Shown here: one piece after another, positions 7,910 through 16,978 of the stretch | Position numbering within the stretch: position 1 is the first letter of the stretch | Layout of the letters: each line of letters starts with the position of its first letter | NCBI GenBank assembly: GCA_039193195.1 | Contig: JBCCWS010000009.1 | Coordinates: forward strand, 95,623 to 159,622 | Source: Pseudomonadota bacterium | Lineage (GTDB): Bacteria > Pseudomonadota > Gammaproteobacteria > Steroidobacterales > JBCBZW01 | Reading direction: 5' to 3' | Length of the DNA stretch: 64,000 nucleotides | Notes under the pieces: model-generated | The model's input: the letters and a program-made list of their open reading frames with translations, nothing else | What the model was told of the DNA's origin: nothing | The model's database searches: none | Made by a program: the position numbers and the translations under genes

Positions 7910-9646
7910 TCAGCGCGCAGCGCCGAGGCTCAGCCTAACCGTCTGCAAGGCGTTCGCCGGAATCGTGATCGCAGCGTGCTCCTCACCCACCTGTAAGGAG
8001 TAGTCGATGGGCGCCTTGGTCGTGTTCAGCAGCTGCACGCTGATCAGGCCTTCGGCGTTGCGCGTCGCGCTCGCGTGCAGTGCGTCCTCGCCCATGCCGT
8101 CGGCGAGCACCGTCGTCGCCTGTAGTGCCCGATCCCCAGGCCGTATCGTGCGGCTGAGCTGCTTGAGCACGTGGAAGATCGGCGTGTAGTAGACCTCGTC
8201 CGTCTCAGTGTCGATCATGATCGGCGCGCCGCAGAAGTTGCCCACATGGTTGGGCCCGCCGTTGCTGTCGAGCACGATGTTCCAGTCGATCCAGCCCGAC
8301 ATCCAATTGTTGAAGCTAACGATGATGTTGCGGGCGTAGCGATGGACAGGCGTGTACACAGGATGGAGTTCCGGTGCCGGTGCCCAGGACGCGGTGTAGG
8401 CCCAGTCGGTCGCGTTGGGGTTCCACCAGAAATCGTCGTTGCCGAACCACCCGCTCTCCTGGAAGCCCTCCGGGTCACCGATGCCCCCGGGCGCTGGCTT
8501 GCCCAGATCGTCGATGGTGCCCTCGGTGTGGATGATGTCGAAGGCTGGGAACTGCTCGTGGGCCTCGACCAGCGCCTCCTCGAATACTTGGGTCGTGCTG
8601 CCGTACCAGTGCACGCCCGTGCCGTAGACGTAGCGAGCCGCCTCCGGGTCGCCGAGGATGGCCTTGGTCCAGCGCGGGAGATCGTCCCGGTTCTGGTCGT
8701 AGATGAGTAGCTTCAGCTGTTCGTAGCCACCCTCTTGGAGCTTTGGTCCCAGGTGTTGCTTGATGAACTCGCCCTGGGACTGCGGGGTGAAGTGCATGCT
8801 CTCCCACTGGCCGCTGTTGCCGTTCGGCTCGTTGACGGGCGTCATGCCCCAGATCTCGACGCCCTGCTCGCGATAGCTGTCCAGGTAGCGCAGCAGATAG
8901 TCGGCATAGGTCGCCTCGTACTGTGGCTTGAGCACGCCACCGGTGCCCTGGTAGCCGTTGGCTTCCGTGGGCCTCACGTAGTAGTCCTCGATGTCCTTCA
9001 TCCAGGGCGGTGCGGACCAGGCGGACGCGACGATCGACAAGGTGGGGTCTGACTGATTGCGCTTGATCGCGAGCGCCTCCTGGATCATCGGCAGCAGGTC
9101 AAAGGTCTCGTCGGCGATGCCCGGGTACTGCTCCCGAGCGAAGCCGTCGCTGTCTACCTCGATGCTGAAGTGCTCTAAGGCCGCGTCATCCGCCACCGGT
9201 GCATAGGTGTAGCGTCCCTCGACGGAGAAATCAGTCGAAGCGATGACCGTGCGCGCGATGGACAGGTCGGCGCCATCCTCTCCGTACACCTCACGCATGA
9301 CGACAGCCCGCTCCTGCGGCGGTAGGTGGGCCAGGACGAACGCGGACGACTCGGTGAAGGAGGAGCCTACTCCCGTCATCGTCTGCTTCTCTCGGTCAGG
9401 GAACACCTCGATCCGGGCACCGGCCTCCTCGGGCGCCGGGCCCGCGCGTAGGGCGACGTTCTCCTTCACGGCGAGACGATCGCCGGCCTCGCTGGTGACG
9501 AGGATCTCGACGGTGGAGCGAGACTCGGGCACCACCGACGCCGACGATGGCGCCTGCTCGGTGCACGCAGCGCAGCACCATAGGCATAAGCTCGAGAGGG
9601 TGAGAGGGCGCAGATTAGGCGCGGCGATCCATCGAAAGCGGTCCAT
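7910..9646 (-). CDS. GH30-family glycoside hydrolase lipoprotein, 578 aa
   Basis: A secreted glycosidase of the GH30 (glucosylceramidase-like) family. The N-terminus has a hydrophobic segment ending in LWCCAACTEQ, a plausible lipobox. The acid/base is Glu273 in TPVNEPNG and the nucleophile Glu375 in IIHTEGTI. EVFPDREKQTMTGVGSSFTES is the family's characteristic start of the barrel, and the C-terminal 100 residues form the expected beta-sandwich (HVLKQLSRTIRPGDRALQ). AGGAAA lies six bases before the ATG. Expected action is on beta-linked glycans such as beta-1,6-glucan or related polymers at the cell surface. A frameshifted fragment of a second GH30 gene lies at 35401-35520. Confidence 0.92.
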   Translation of the reverse strand: MDRFRWIAAPNLRPLTLSSLCLWCCAACTEQAPSSASVVPESRSTVEILVTSEAGDRLAVKENVALRAGPAPEEAGARIEVFPDREKQTMTGVGSSFTESSAFVLAHLPPQERAVVMREVYGEDGADLSIARTVIASTDFSVEGRYTYAPVADDAALEHFSIEVDSDGFAREQYPGIADETFDLLPMIQEALAIKRNQSDPTLSIVASAWSAPPWMKDIEDYYVRPTEANGYQGTGGVLKPQYEATYADYLLRYLDSYREQGVEIWGMTPVNEPNGNSGQWESMHFTPQSQGEFIKQHLGPKLQEGGYEQLKLLIYDQNRDDLPRWTKAILGDPEAARYVYGTGVHWYGSTTQVFEEALVEAHEQFPAFDIIHTEGTIDDLGKPAPGGIGDPEGFQESGWFGNDDFWWNPNATDWAYTASWAPAPELHPVYTPVHRYARNIIVSFNNWMSGWIDWNIVLDSNGGPNHVGNFCGAPIMIDTETDEVYYTPIFHVLKQLSRTIRPGDRALQATTVLADGMGEDALHASATRNAEGLISVQLLNTTKAPIDYSLQVGEEHAAITIPANALQTVRLSLGAAR

Positions 9647-10036
9647 TGGGTTTCCTCAGCACTCTTGAAACGTGATGGCGGCGGGGATACCCACTACAGA
9701 GCCCGTCACGGCGCCACCCTCCCTCGGCGAGCCGGCCGACGCCGCTTTGCGCCGAGCGCTAGCCCACGCCTTCTCCCTAGCCAGGTGGCGCCAGACCATC
9801 ATGCCGGCCGTAGGCCTGCCAACACAGTCCTACAACCGCAACGCCGAGCTCGGCTCGGCGAGTGTGGGAGAGGGGTTACTAGTATTCCACGGGTTGGGCC
9901 GGTTGACGAGAACGGGCTGCGCCGCCAGCGCCCAGCGCTGGACAGGACGCCGGGCGCAAGGGACTCGCCATCCTCCACGTTCGGTTCATCTCCTGCGGTT
10001 TTGTGATGAATTGCACTCGTCTATGGTAGAGCCCGT
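9647..10036. other. Intergenic region, divergent promoters
   Basis: About 390 bases between the leftward GH30 gene and the rightward AraC pseudogene. Open frames present here lack ribosome-binding sites and family resemblance. It should hold the GH30 promoter, but no convincing -35/-10 pair or repeat was identified. Confidence 0.4.
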
Positions 10037-10752
10037 GTGCTGCCAGCGACGGGGACAGTGTTGACATCAATCGCCAGATCGCTCCCCGCGGGAGCGACGC
10101 TACCGCGTCACCAACACGTTACGCCCTACGTAACCCTCGTCCTAGGCGGTAAGTATGTGGAAGCGGGCGACCACGGGAGGTTCACGGTCGGGCCGGGTGA
10201 TGTCCTCGTCCACGGGAAGTTCGCGTCCCATGCAAACTGGATAGGCGCACGGCGGGATATCGAGACGCTCAATTTCGAACTTAACGATGCCCCAGACATC
10301 GAGCCGCTTTGTTCCGCTTCGAATGCGGAGGAAGTCGCGCGCTTGGCGGAATCAGATCTGGCACACGCTATGGCCGCCCTACTCCAGTCCATGACGCCGA
10401 GGCATCGACGGCCTCGGATTGGCCTGAAATCATCGCCAACGCCATCCGCGACGATCCCGCAAAGCCGGTGAGCTATTGGTGTCGATCGCTGGGGTTGGCC
10501 CCAGGAACCGTTAGCCGCGGGTTCAAACGTAGCTTTGGCGTATCGGCAGCCGAATACCGGGCGACGGCTCGCGCCCGCAGGTCCTACGATGCATTGATCA
10601 AAGGTGGTGCAGCCCTCGTCGACATTGCAGGTCAATTCGGGTTTTCAGACCAAGCACACTTCACCCGATCCATCCGCGCCCTGACCGGCGCACCCCCTAG
10701 CTATTGGCGACAGGTCAAAAATCTTCAAGACGCGCGGCCGTCGCTGAATTAG
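10037..10752 (+). pseudogene. AraC-family transcriptional regulator, frameshifted
   Basis: The first frame (10037 onward, GTG start) encodes a cupin-like sensing half with LPRHQHVTPYVTLVLGG and VGPGDVLVHGKFASHAN. A different frame, ending at 10752, encodes the C-terminal AraC helix-turn-helix pair, with YWCRSLGLAPGTVSRGFKR and IAGQFGFSDQAHFTRSI. The frames meet at about 10385-10400; joining them needs a one-base deletion (or two-base insertion) to be undone. The two halves together have the normal AraC length of about 238 residues, so this is a recently broken gene or a sequencing error. If intact it might control the adjacent lipoprotein gene. Confidence 0.8.
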
Positions 10753-10790
10753 AACGTCAGGGAGATCATCATTCTCTGGAGTCTGCATTC

Positions 10791-11846
10791 ATGCGGTCAG
10801 CCATCGTGGGACTGTCTCTGCTCTTCGGCGCCTGCACGGAGCCACTAGCGGCGCCAACGCTCGACCCTGATCCAGCGATCCGTGCGAGCGCCACCTCAGC
10901 TGAGAAGATCTCCAACGCCATCGGGGCTGGGCTGCAGGGAGATGCTCGCCGTGCCGTGGCACTGCTAAGGACGGTGGACCCTATCGCGCTTGATGGACGG
11001 GACCAACAGTACCGAAGCTGTATGTTGGAGCGCTTCGGTAGCGCCCGCCCTCTCGCCTCAGCACGAGGGAACGATAGCGCTTTCGCGAGTAGGGTAGTTG
11101 AGATCTACCAGCGATATTGGCGCAGATCACTGAAGGCGCCGGAGTCGCGGCACAGGCACACGAAGGAACTCGAACAAGCGCTGCGGCAGCACATGCGCCT
11201 GCCAGATGGCACAGACAGCGTTGCGATCGAACGCGCTTTACGCGCCAGGCTGGAGGCGCAAGGGCTGCACGCCCTGCTCGGCCAGACCGGTGTACTTCGG
11301 GAGTTGATGATATGGCGCCGGGAAGAGCGCCGTTCCGAAACCGTCGAGATGCCTCACGGCACCTACAGCACCGATGTTGCGTTTCTGGATGATTTCGTCG
11401 TTACTGGCTGGGGGCAGTTTGCAACGTGTGAAACCCGAGGGGCTGGCGGCTGGGTAGCGGACAAGACCTTGTTCGCCGTGGTACCGATCTACGAAGATCT
11501 AGAGGGCGAAGAGTTCCGAGTCACCTTTCTCGGCCACGAGACGCAGCACTTTCTTGACCTCGAGCAGTTCCCCGACATGGCGCCCTGGGAACTCGAGTAT
11601 CGAGCCAAGCTGATGGAGTTAGCCATGGCGCAGGACACGCGCGCACGGGTCCTGCAAAAGTTCATCGAAGACCAAGGCGATGACCCAAGCTCGCATCATT
11701 CCTATGCGAATCGTAAGGTACTCAGGGTACTCATGGGTGAGCTCTCGGCCCCCAGCCCCACTTCCCTGCTGTCGGTGAATGGCCAGTCCCTTCGGGACGC
11801 GGCCTATCGGTTGTTCAAGTCCGACACGGCCATGCGGGATCGGTAG
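10791..11846 (+). CDS. Lipoprotein with HExxH-like zinc motif, putative metallopeptidase, 351 aa
   Basis: The start at 10791 gives a short signal peptide ending in LLFGAC, a lipobox. The upstream in-frame start would bury this signal 29 residues in. The only recognisable element is H249-E-T-Q-H253 in FLGHETQHFLDL, followed by an acidic region and WELEYRAKLMEL. An E in the last segment could serve as third zinc ligand, as in gluzincins. Role and substrate are unknown. It follows the AraC pseudogene by 38 bases on the same strand. Alternatively the HETQH motif could be structural, so peptidase activity is tentative. Confidence 0.6.
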   Translation: MRSAIVGLSLLFGACTEPLAAPTLDPDPAIRASATSAEKISNAIGAGLQGDARRAVALLRTVDPIALDGRDQQYRSCMLERFGSARPLASARGNDSAFASRVVEIYQRYWRRSLKAPESRHRHTKELEQALRQHMRLPDGTDSVAIERALRARLEAQGLHALLGQTGVLRELMIWRREERRSETVEMPHGTYSTDVAFLDDFVVTGWGQFATCETRGAGGWVADKTLFAVVPIYEDLEGEEFRVTFLGHETQHFLDLEQFPDMAPWELEYRAKLMELAMAQDTRARVLQKFIEDQGDDPSSHHSYANRKVLRVLMGELSAPSPTSLLSVNGQSLRDAAYRLFKSDTAMRDR

Positions 11847-11924
11847 CAGGCACTCGGGAGGGAAGATGGCAACCGCCGCACTGGGTACGGCGACTGCTTC
11901 GTTCGTCGATCGGCAATCGCGCGA

Positions 11925-12740
11925 TCAGTTGTAAACCCCGGGGTGGGTGCCCAAGCCATCTCCACCATCGAAGGTCATGACGTTGCGGGTGTTGCCACGG
12001 ATGGTGCCGTCGCTTCCGCCTGCCGGGCCGCTCAACACTTGCACCAGGCCTGCGCCCCAGGGGCTGTCGAAGACCTCACAGCCGCCGGCGCCGTAGCCCG
12101 TCGATGAGTCGATCACAAAGGGTGACGATGAGCGATAGCGCACCACCAGGTACTGGTCGAGGTCCACCAGCACGGGCGCGTCGCCTCGCCGATCGAGGCG
12201 GCTCTTTTGGATCCAATACTCGCCGTAGCCCAGCATCGACCCTGCCGGCATCACCGATCCCTCCCATTCTCCCGCCAGGGGGATGTCCTGGTTGCTGATC
12301 ACGACCAACACCCAGTCGTGCAGCTCCCAACCGAGCTCGTGTACGTGCTCGCTGGAGAGGGAGCGCACGCGGTAGTTAGCCCGGGGGTCGATGTATGCGT
12401 CGAGGAAGGTGATGGCACCCGAGCCGGCGAGCGCGTCGACGTCCACGCCGAAGCGCTGGGAGAAGAACGCCTTGGCGTCTTGCTCGAGCTGAGCCACCTC
12501 GTCGGGCGTGCGCTCTGCGATCTGCGTGTGGAAGTAGTTGCCATCGCAGAAGCCGAAGAAGCATCCGGGCACGTTCGGATTCGCGCTGGCCGGATCGTAC
12601 TCACCGTCGGCGAGCGCGGTAGCGATGGTGGTAAATCCTGCAGGGGCTGGGTTGATACCAGGGAACTCGGTGGCGTGGGCCGCGGTGCCTTGCAGGCCTA
12701 CGGCGATGAGGGCGGCGAGGGAGAGGAGTCGTGCGCGCAT
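11925..12740 (-). CDS. Secreted protein of unknown function, 271 aa
   Basis: The N-terminus is a clear signal peptide (MRARLLSLAALIAVGLQGTA, then AHATEF) and AGGAG lies six bases before the ATG. The mature part has no motif I recognise. It holds four cysteines, in GCFFGFCDG and GGCEVFDSP plus hydrophobic context, which may form disulfides, and an aromatic-rich central region (HELGWELHDWVLVVI). It does not overlap its neighbours: 225 bases separate it from the last gene of the MACPF operon upstream on the same strand, so co-transcription with that operon is possible but not shown. Confidence 0.6.
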   Translation of the reverse strand: MRARLLSLAALIAVGLQGTAAHATEFPGINPAPAGFTTIATALADGEYDPASANPNVPGCFFGFCDGNYFHTQIAERTPDEVAQLEQDAKAFFSQRFGVDVDALAGSGAITFLDAYIDPRANYRVRSLSSEHVHELGWELHDWVLVVISNQDIPLAGEWEGSVMPAGSMLGYGEYWIQKSRLDRRGDAPVLVDLDQYLVVRYRSSSPFVIDSSTGYGAGGCEVFDSPWGAGLVQVLSGPAGGSDGTIRGNTRNVMTFDGGDGLGTHPGVYN

Positions 12741-12965
12741 GAGATGCTCCTATAACGTTTGAGAACGATGAGGGCGCAACGCCTAACTGACTGCGCCCGT
12801 CGTTTCTCCCTGCGCGTTCTGCTGCTCAAAGAGACCATTCAAGCACCGACGGTGATGCCCGCGGCGGTGGGCCCCAAGACGCTGCCCCGGTATGCTCCGG
12901 GCGAGAGATGAGCCGGGGCACGATCGTGCGTGCCTCGACCCAGAGCACGCCTCGTCCACGCCGCA

Positions 12966-13634
12966 CTAGTTTAGGGGCATCGGTCTGCGCTCAAGCTCGA
13001 CAGAGACGCGCTCGCTGGTCACCAGCACTCCCCTTGGCTGAACAGTGGGACGAGGCTCGCCGGAGCCAGTCCTGCCCAGGTGGTGTTCCGCGAATTCAAC
13101 CCTGCGTCCTTTAAAGCTTCGCTTGGGCAGGAAGCCTTTGAACCAGGTGGCGAGTCGCGACGCCCAGCTGCTGGAGCGCTGCCCATGCAACTGATCGTTG
13201 GCCTGGCGGTAGCTGTTCCTGGCGGCCCTGTAGGCCGCTCGTGAATCTGAGAGATCCAGGCGTCTGTTCGCATGGTTCATCCGCGCAGCGTCCAGCCGCC
13301 TACGCGCTGCGCCTTTGCGCTCCGGGGGAGCGCGATCGAATGCGCGTTGGGCCCGCGTGAGTTCGCGCGCCGCCACCTGCAGGTCCTTTCCGGCCTGCTT
13401 CTTGACTGAATGGGCCCGCGTCATGTTGAACGCTGCAACATCGTGCTTCTGCTTCGCCTGAGTCGGCTTTTTCTTGTTGTAGACCGACCTGGCCCGAGGG
13501 TCCGTCGTTGCGGGGCGGGATTGGGATGCTGACTGCTTTGTCGCCCCCGGTTTGATTTTCTGCGCCTCGGTCGGTTGGGAGTGGAACAACGCAACTACCA
13601 CCAGTGCTACGCTCAACATCGTCAACGCTTTCAT
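12966..13634 (-). CDS. Secreted, highly basic, helical protein in MACPF operon, 222 aa
   Basis: The ATG at 13634 overlaps the stop of the upstream LamG-like gene by four bases (ATGA), fixing the start even though the frame is open further upstream. A signal peptide (MKALTMLSVALVVVALFHS, cleaved near TEAQ) leads into a mature chain rich in Lys, Arg, Ala and Gln. Segments such as LQVAARELTRAQRAFDRA look like long amphipathic helices or coiled coil. No family recognised. Being last in the operon, it may be a partner or chaperone of the secreted pore-forming protein; that is inference from position only. Confidence 0.6.
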   Translation of the reverse strand: MKALTMLSVALVVVALFHSQPTEAQKIKPGATKQSASQSRPATTDPRARSVYNKKKPTQAKQKHDVAAFNMTRAHSVKKQAGKDLQVAARELTRAQRAFDRAPPERKGAARRRLDAARMNHANRRLDLSDSRAAYRAARNSYRQANDQLHGQRSSSWASRLATWFKGFLPKRSFKGRRVEFAEHHLGRTGSGEPRPTVQPRGVLVTSERVSVELERRPMPLN

Positions 13635-14347
13635 TCGCCTGCCTCCATCACAGTGTCTGCGGTTGAATCCTCTTTGTCGTCGTCCCAAAGCAAATCCGAG
13701 ATCTCGAACGTGTTGCTGGCCAGGTTGCTGTAGGCACTTAGGGCTGAGAGATCTGGATGTGGAAACTCGGGGTCCAGGGGATCGAGCAGGGCGAAGACGA
13801 CAAGCTCCTCGAGCTCCACGGCGACATCCCAGACGCGGAACCCACCAACCGCACCAACGAACGGCAGCCCTTCGCCATTGATGCTGCCGATCCACAGCAT
13901 CCGAGGCACTTCGTTCGGTAAGCCGAAGGTCATCTCATCGAGCGGCTGACCGTCGACGACCACCACCATCGACCCCTGGAGATTGACGATGGCGACGTGG
14001 TGCATCACACCGTCGTCGAAATTGAAGGCCACTTCCCCGTAGCCGTCGCCCGTCTGTACCGTGAGGCCGGTCCTGTCGCCGAGCATGGCGATGACGAAAC
14101 TGAAGTTGTCGTCGGTTTCGCTGGACAGCACCACCGGGTCATAGCCGGGGTCATCTGTCCATCCCGGGGCTACCCAGAATTCGAGGGTGCCTCCCTCGCC
14201 TAGATTGAAAGCCGGATGCCCTGCAAAGGACAACCCCGTGCGTTCGTCTAGCTCCGCGATGTCGGGGGTGTAGTCCTCTGCGACGGCACCGAGTGACACC
14301 ATCATCATCGTGGCGGCTACGGTCGCAGTTCCATAGGCGTGTTGCAT
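13631..14347 (-). CDS. LamG/concanavalin A-like lectin-fold secreted protein, 238 aa
   Basis: After a signal peptide (MQHAYGTATVAATMMMVSLG) the mature protein shows the order of a LamG-type jelly roll: FNLGEGGTLEFWVAPG, then DRTGLTVQTGDG, VMHHVAIVNLQGSMVVVVDG and GFRVWDVAVELEELV. The HHVAIV plus VDGQ pairing and the closing FRVWD are hallmarks of LamG3-type domains, which bind glycans or proteins. The C-terminus is acidic. It lies 37 bases downstream of the MACPF gene and overlaps the basic protein gene behind it, so it is likely a targeting or binding component of the same secreted system. Confidence 0.75.
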   Translation of the reverse strand: MQHAYGTATVAATMMMVSLGAVAEDYTPDIAELDERTGLSFAGHPAFNLGEGGTLEFWVAPGWTDDPGYDPVVLSSETDDNFSFVIAMLGDRTGLTVQTGDGYGEVAFNFDDGVMHHVAIVNLQGSMVVVVDGQPLDEMTFGLPNEVPRMLWIGSINGEGLPFVGAVGGFRVWDVAVELEELVVFALLDPLDPEFPHPDLSALSAYSNLASNTFEISDLLWDDDKEDSTADTVMEAGE

Positions 14348-14384
14348 CTGTATTTTCCTCAGGTGGCGACGGCTGCTGCCGTCG

Positions 14385-16976
14385 TCAATTGATACGTTTC
14401 ATCCGCAATGAAAGCGTGAAGTCCGGGTTGGCTTTCTTGCCGACCGTCCAGCGGTAGTCTTTGCTTGTGCCCGGGCTCAGTCCGCTCTTGAGTGCGCCGG
14501 GTTGCTTGTAGTTCTTCTTGCTGTTTTTCGGATGCTTCTTGCCGAACGGCAGGTAGTGCCAGTCCAACTCGAGGGCGATCGTGTACGCCGCGATCTGGGC
14601 CCGGGTGCCCTGGATTTCGAGCATGCCGGCGGCGCCGCTCTTGTACTTGTAGGTCTTGCTTTGCTTCTTCTTTTTGCAGACCACCGTGAGCTTCTTGTCC
14701 TTGGTCGTCGCGTAGCGGTCGCGATTGGCGCCGATGAAGCCATCCAGGCTCAAGGTGCCTTCGACGTCGCTCACCATGCCGATCTTGCCGTCCGTGCACC
14801 AGATCTGGCGCACGTAGATGCGCCAGGTCTCTATCGGCTCGTCCTTCTTCGGCTCCACGAGCGGCAAGAGGCTGCGATCGCTGATGCGGTTGGCGAACTT
14901 CGCAATGTACGCCTCTGTGTGCAGGCGCAGCTCTTCGCGGACGCCTTGGTAGATCTCGGGCTCGTTGGGGAAATTCAGCGGATTCAGGAGCTCGTACAAG
15001 GGCCGCAGATCCATCAGGATCGGATACGGCGTCGGCCCCGCGCTGTAGCCGTTTTCGTTCCACGAGCCGTTGCCGCCGACGGCGACGAAGGTGGCCCCCT
15101 CTTCGCCCACCGAACCGGAGCTGCCCGTGCGCAGGCCGGCATTGGCACCGAAGTACCCCGAGCCGCCCGAGCCGAGCGTCTCCGCGCCGGCGGACACCTT
15201 GTAGCCCACGTTGACCTCGGCGGCTTTTCGCCAGGCGTCTTCGGTAAATGAGTGTGTGACCTTGGCCGCGGCACCGTAGGTGACGGCATAGGGGTAGTGC
15301 GTGCCGAAGTTGTCGATGATCGCCGTGAAGTTCGCGTAGCGCCTCGCGTCCTCGACCGCGTCGAGGAAGTCATCGGACAAGGTGGCGTAGGGGTGGTCGA
15401 CGACCAGCGCGTACTGCTTGGCCCTGGAAAAGCCGATTGCCTGAGCCACGGTCTTATTGCTTTCCCAGCTGGCCATTGCCGATGCCGTGGCATCGACGGA
15501 CATCGACGTTTCTACCGGCACGCCCATGGCGTAGCCGTTGCCCTTGACGTTGGCGCCCATGGCCAGGGACAACGTCGTCTGCAGCTCCTGGCCGGACGAC
15601 ACCGCCGACTTGTTGAACACCATGCCCTGGGTGGCTTCCTGGATCAGGGTCAGCCCGAGCGGCACGGTGCGCTTTTCGGTGATGACGTACGCCTGCGGTC
15701 CGGCTTCCGCGAACACGTCGAACTTCGGATTCTCGAGCAGGAAGAAAGGATCCTGCTTCACGACGTCGTAGCCTCGCCGACTGGCCGACAGGTTCTCCAG
15801 GTTGTAGCCGAGCAGGAAGGCGTCGTTGGCGGCGATCTGATTGGACATCGTCGTCTTCGATACCCCCGGGCTCGGTCGCACGTAGGTGGTGTCACCAAGC
15901 CTTAGCCGTACGCGCCCGGATCGCGTGACATCCAGGGTCAACGACTGCCCGAGTTGAAAGCGCGTGTCGGCGGTGTAGCGCTTGATCGGGCCGCCACGCT
16001 GCAACGTCTCTTCGAGGGTGAGACCATCGCTGCTGGTGAAGCGGGCGAAGCCCGTATCCGAGAATGCTTCAGCCACGTAGAGCACCTCGTCATCGCTGCC
16101 GACGCTGCCGATGAAGAGAAACTGCGGTGTCGTGTAGTTGCCGTTGGCGAGGACGATCAGCTCGGGCGAGTCACTGCCCCAGACCTTGGGACGGTCCTTG
16201 GCGCGATCCAGCGTGATGTTGCCGAGCTCTCGCCACACACCGTCGATACGGAACCAGCACCGTTGGTCGATGATGTCGCCGCCCGCCCCGGACTGGATGT
16301 CGTCGAGGGAGAAGCTGGCAAAGCGCCGCTGGGCGATCTTGTCGACGCGATTGGCGTTCTGCATGCGTTCGCGGGGCGACTCGGCCTCCGGTACCGCCTC
16401 GTCATCGCCGTCGCACCCAGTGAAGGACTCCCAGGATCGAAACTCGGGGAGATCTTCCTGCAGAGGACGACGACGACCGATCGGGACCGGTGCGGGAGAA
16501 CGCGGCGATGCGTCGGTCGAGGCGACGGTCGACCGGGATAGCTCGGCCTGCGCGAGGGTCGCGACATCAGGCACTGGCTCAAGCACGAGGTTGACCGGAC
16601 CAAACGCGCCCGCGACCAACACGCGGATCGTGCCATCCGCTTGCACGGTCATCGTGGACCGCCCTTGCAGGGGCAGGTCATCGGCCTCGTACCGACCGTT
16701 GGTGGTGGGCTCGATGTTTTGCATCACCACCATGCCCGGATTGACCCGCCACAGGACCGCATGGACCCAGGGGTCCAGCGCATAGGCAATACCGCGATCG
16801 ATGCGGATGCGCTTGCCGATCTCACGGATCGTCCAATCGCCATCGATGCCGAGGCCCTCGCTTCTGGTGGCACTGGATTCGTACGGCAGGTTGGCCGGCA
16901 TCTGGGCGTTTACGGGTACTGCAGACAGACCGACCGCGAGCACGCATGCGATAAGTATCAGAGGGGTAGCACGCAT
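14385..16976 (-). CDS. MACPF (perforin-like) domain secreted protein, 863 aa
   Basis: The ATG at 16976 gives a signal peptide (MRATPLILIACVLAVGLSAV, then PVNAQ) and lies two bases after the previous stop. The membrane attack complex/perforin signature is F557-GTHY561 within FTAIIDNFGTHYPYAVTYG, followed by a glycine-rich stretch (TLGSGGSGYFGANAGL) that fits the MACPF core. Upstream residues 440-560 contain the aromatic/helical part typical of the domain. The first 110 residues (from IDGDWTIREIGKRIRI) and the last 150 (from EPIETWRIYVRQIWC) form separate regions that recur, without the MACPF core, in the preceding gene product. Members of the fold oligomerise and make membrane pores; target cells are unknown. 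Confidence 0.88.
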   Translation of the reverse strand: MRATPLILIACVLAVGLSAVPVNAQMPANLPYESSATRSEGLGIDGDWTIREIGKRIRIDRGIAYALDPWVHAVLWRVNPGMVVMQNIEPTTNGRYEADDLPLQGRSTMTVQADGTIRVLVAGAFGPVNLVLEPVPDVATLAQAELSRSTVASTDASPRSPAPVPIGRRRPLQEDLPEFRSWESFTGCDGDDEAVPEAESPRERMQNANRVDKIAQRRFASFSLDDIQSGAGGDIIDQRCWFRIDGVWRELGNITLDRAKDRPKVWGSDSPELIVLANGNYTTPQFLFIGSVGSDDEVLYVAEAFSDTGFARFTSSDGLTLEETLQRGGPIKRYTADTRFQLGQSLTLDVTRSGRVRLRLGDTTYVRPSPGVSKTTMSNQIAANDAFLLGYNLENLSASRRGYDVVKQDPFFLLENPKFDVFAEAGPQAYVITEKRTVPLGLTLIQEATQGMVFNKSAVSSGQELQTTLSLAMGANVKGNGYAMGVPVETSMSVDATASAMASWESNKTVAQAIGFSRAKQYALVVDHPYATLSDDFLDAVEDARRYANFTAIIDNFGTHYPYAVTYGAAAKVTHSFTEDAWRKAAEVNVGYKVSAGAETLGSGGSGYFGANAGLRTGSSGSVGEEGATFVAVGGNGSWNENGYSAGPTPYPILMDLRPLYELLNPLNFPNEPEIYQGVREELRLHTEAYIAKFANRISDRSLLPLVEPKKDEPIETWRIYVRQIWCTDGKIGMVSDVEGTLSLDGFIGANRDRYATTKDKKLTVVCKKKKQSKTYKYKSGAAGMLEIQGTRAQIAAYTIALELDWHYLPFGKKHPKNSKKNYKQPGALKSGLSPGTSKDYRWTVGKKANPDFTLSLRMKRIN

Positions 16977-16978
16977 GA

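Noticed and set aside
14502..15251. A 249-codon plus-strand frame opposite the MACPF gene
   Set aside because: Antisense shadow of a gene with a clear signal peptide and MACPF signature; no ribosome-binding site.
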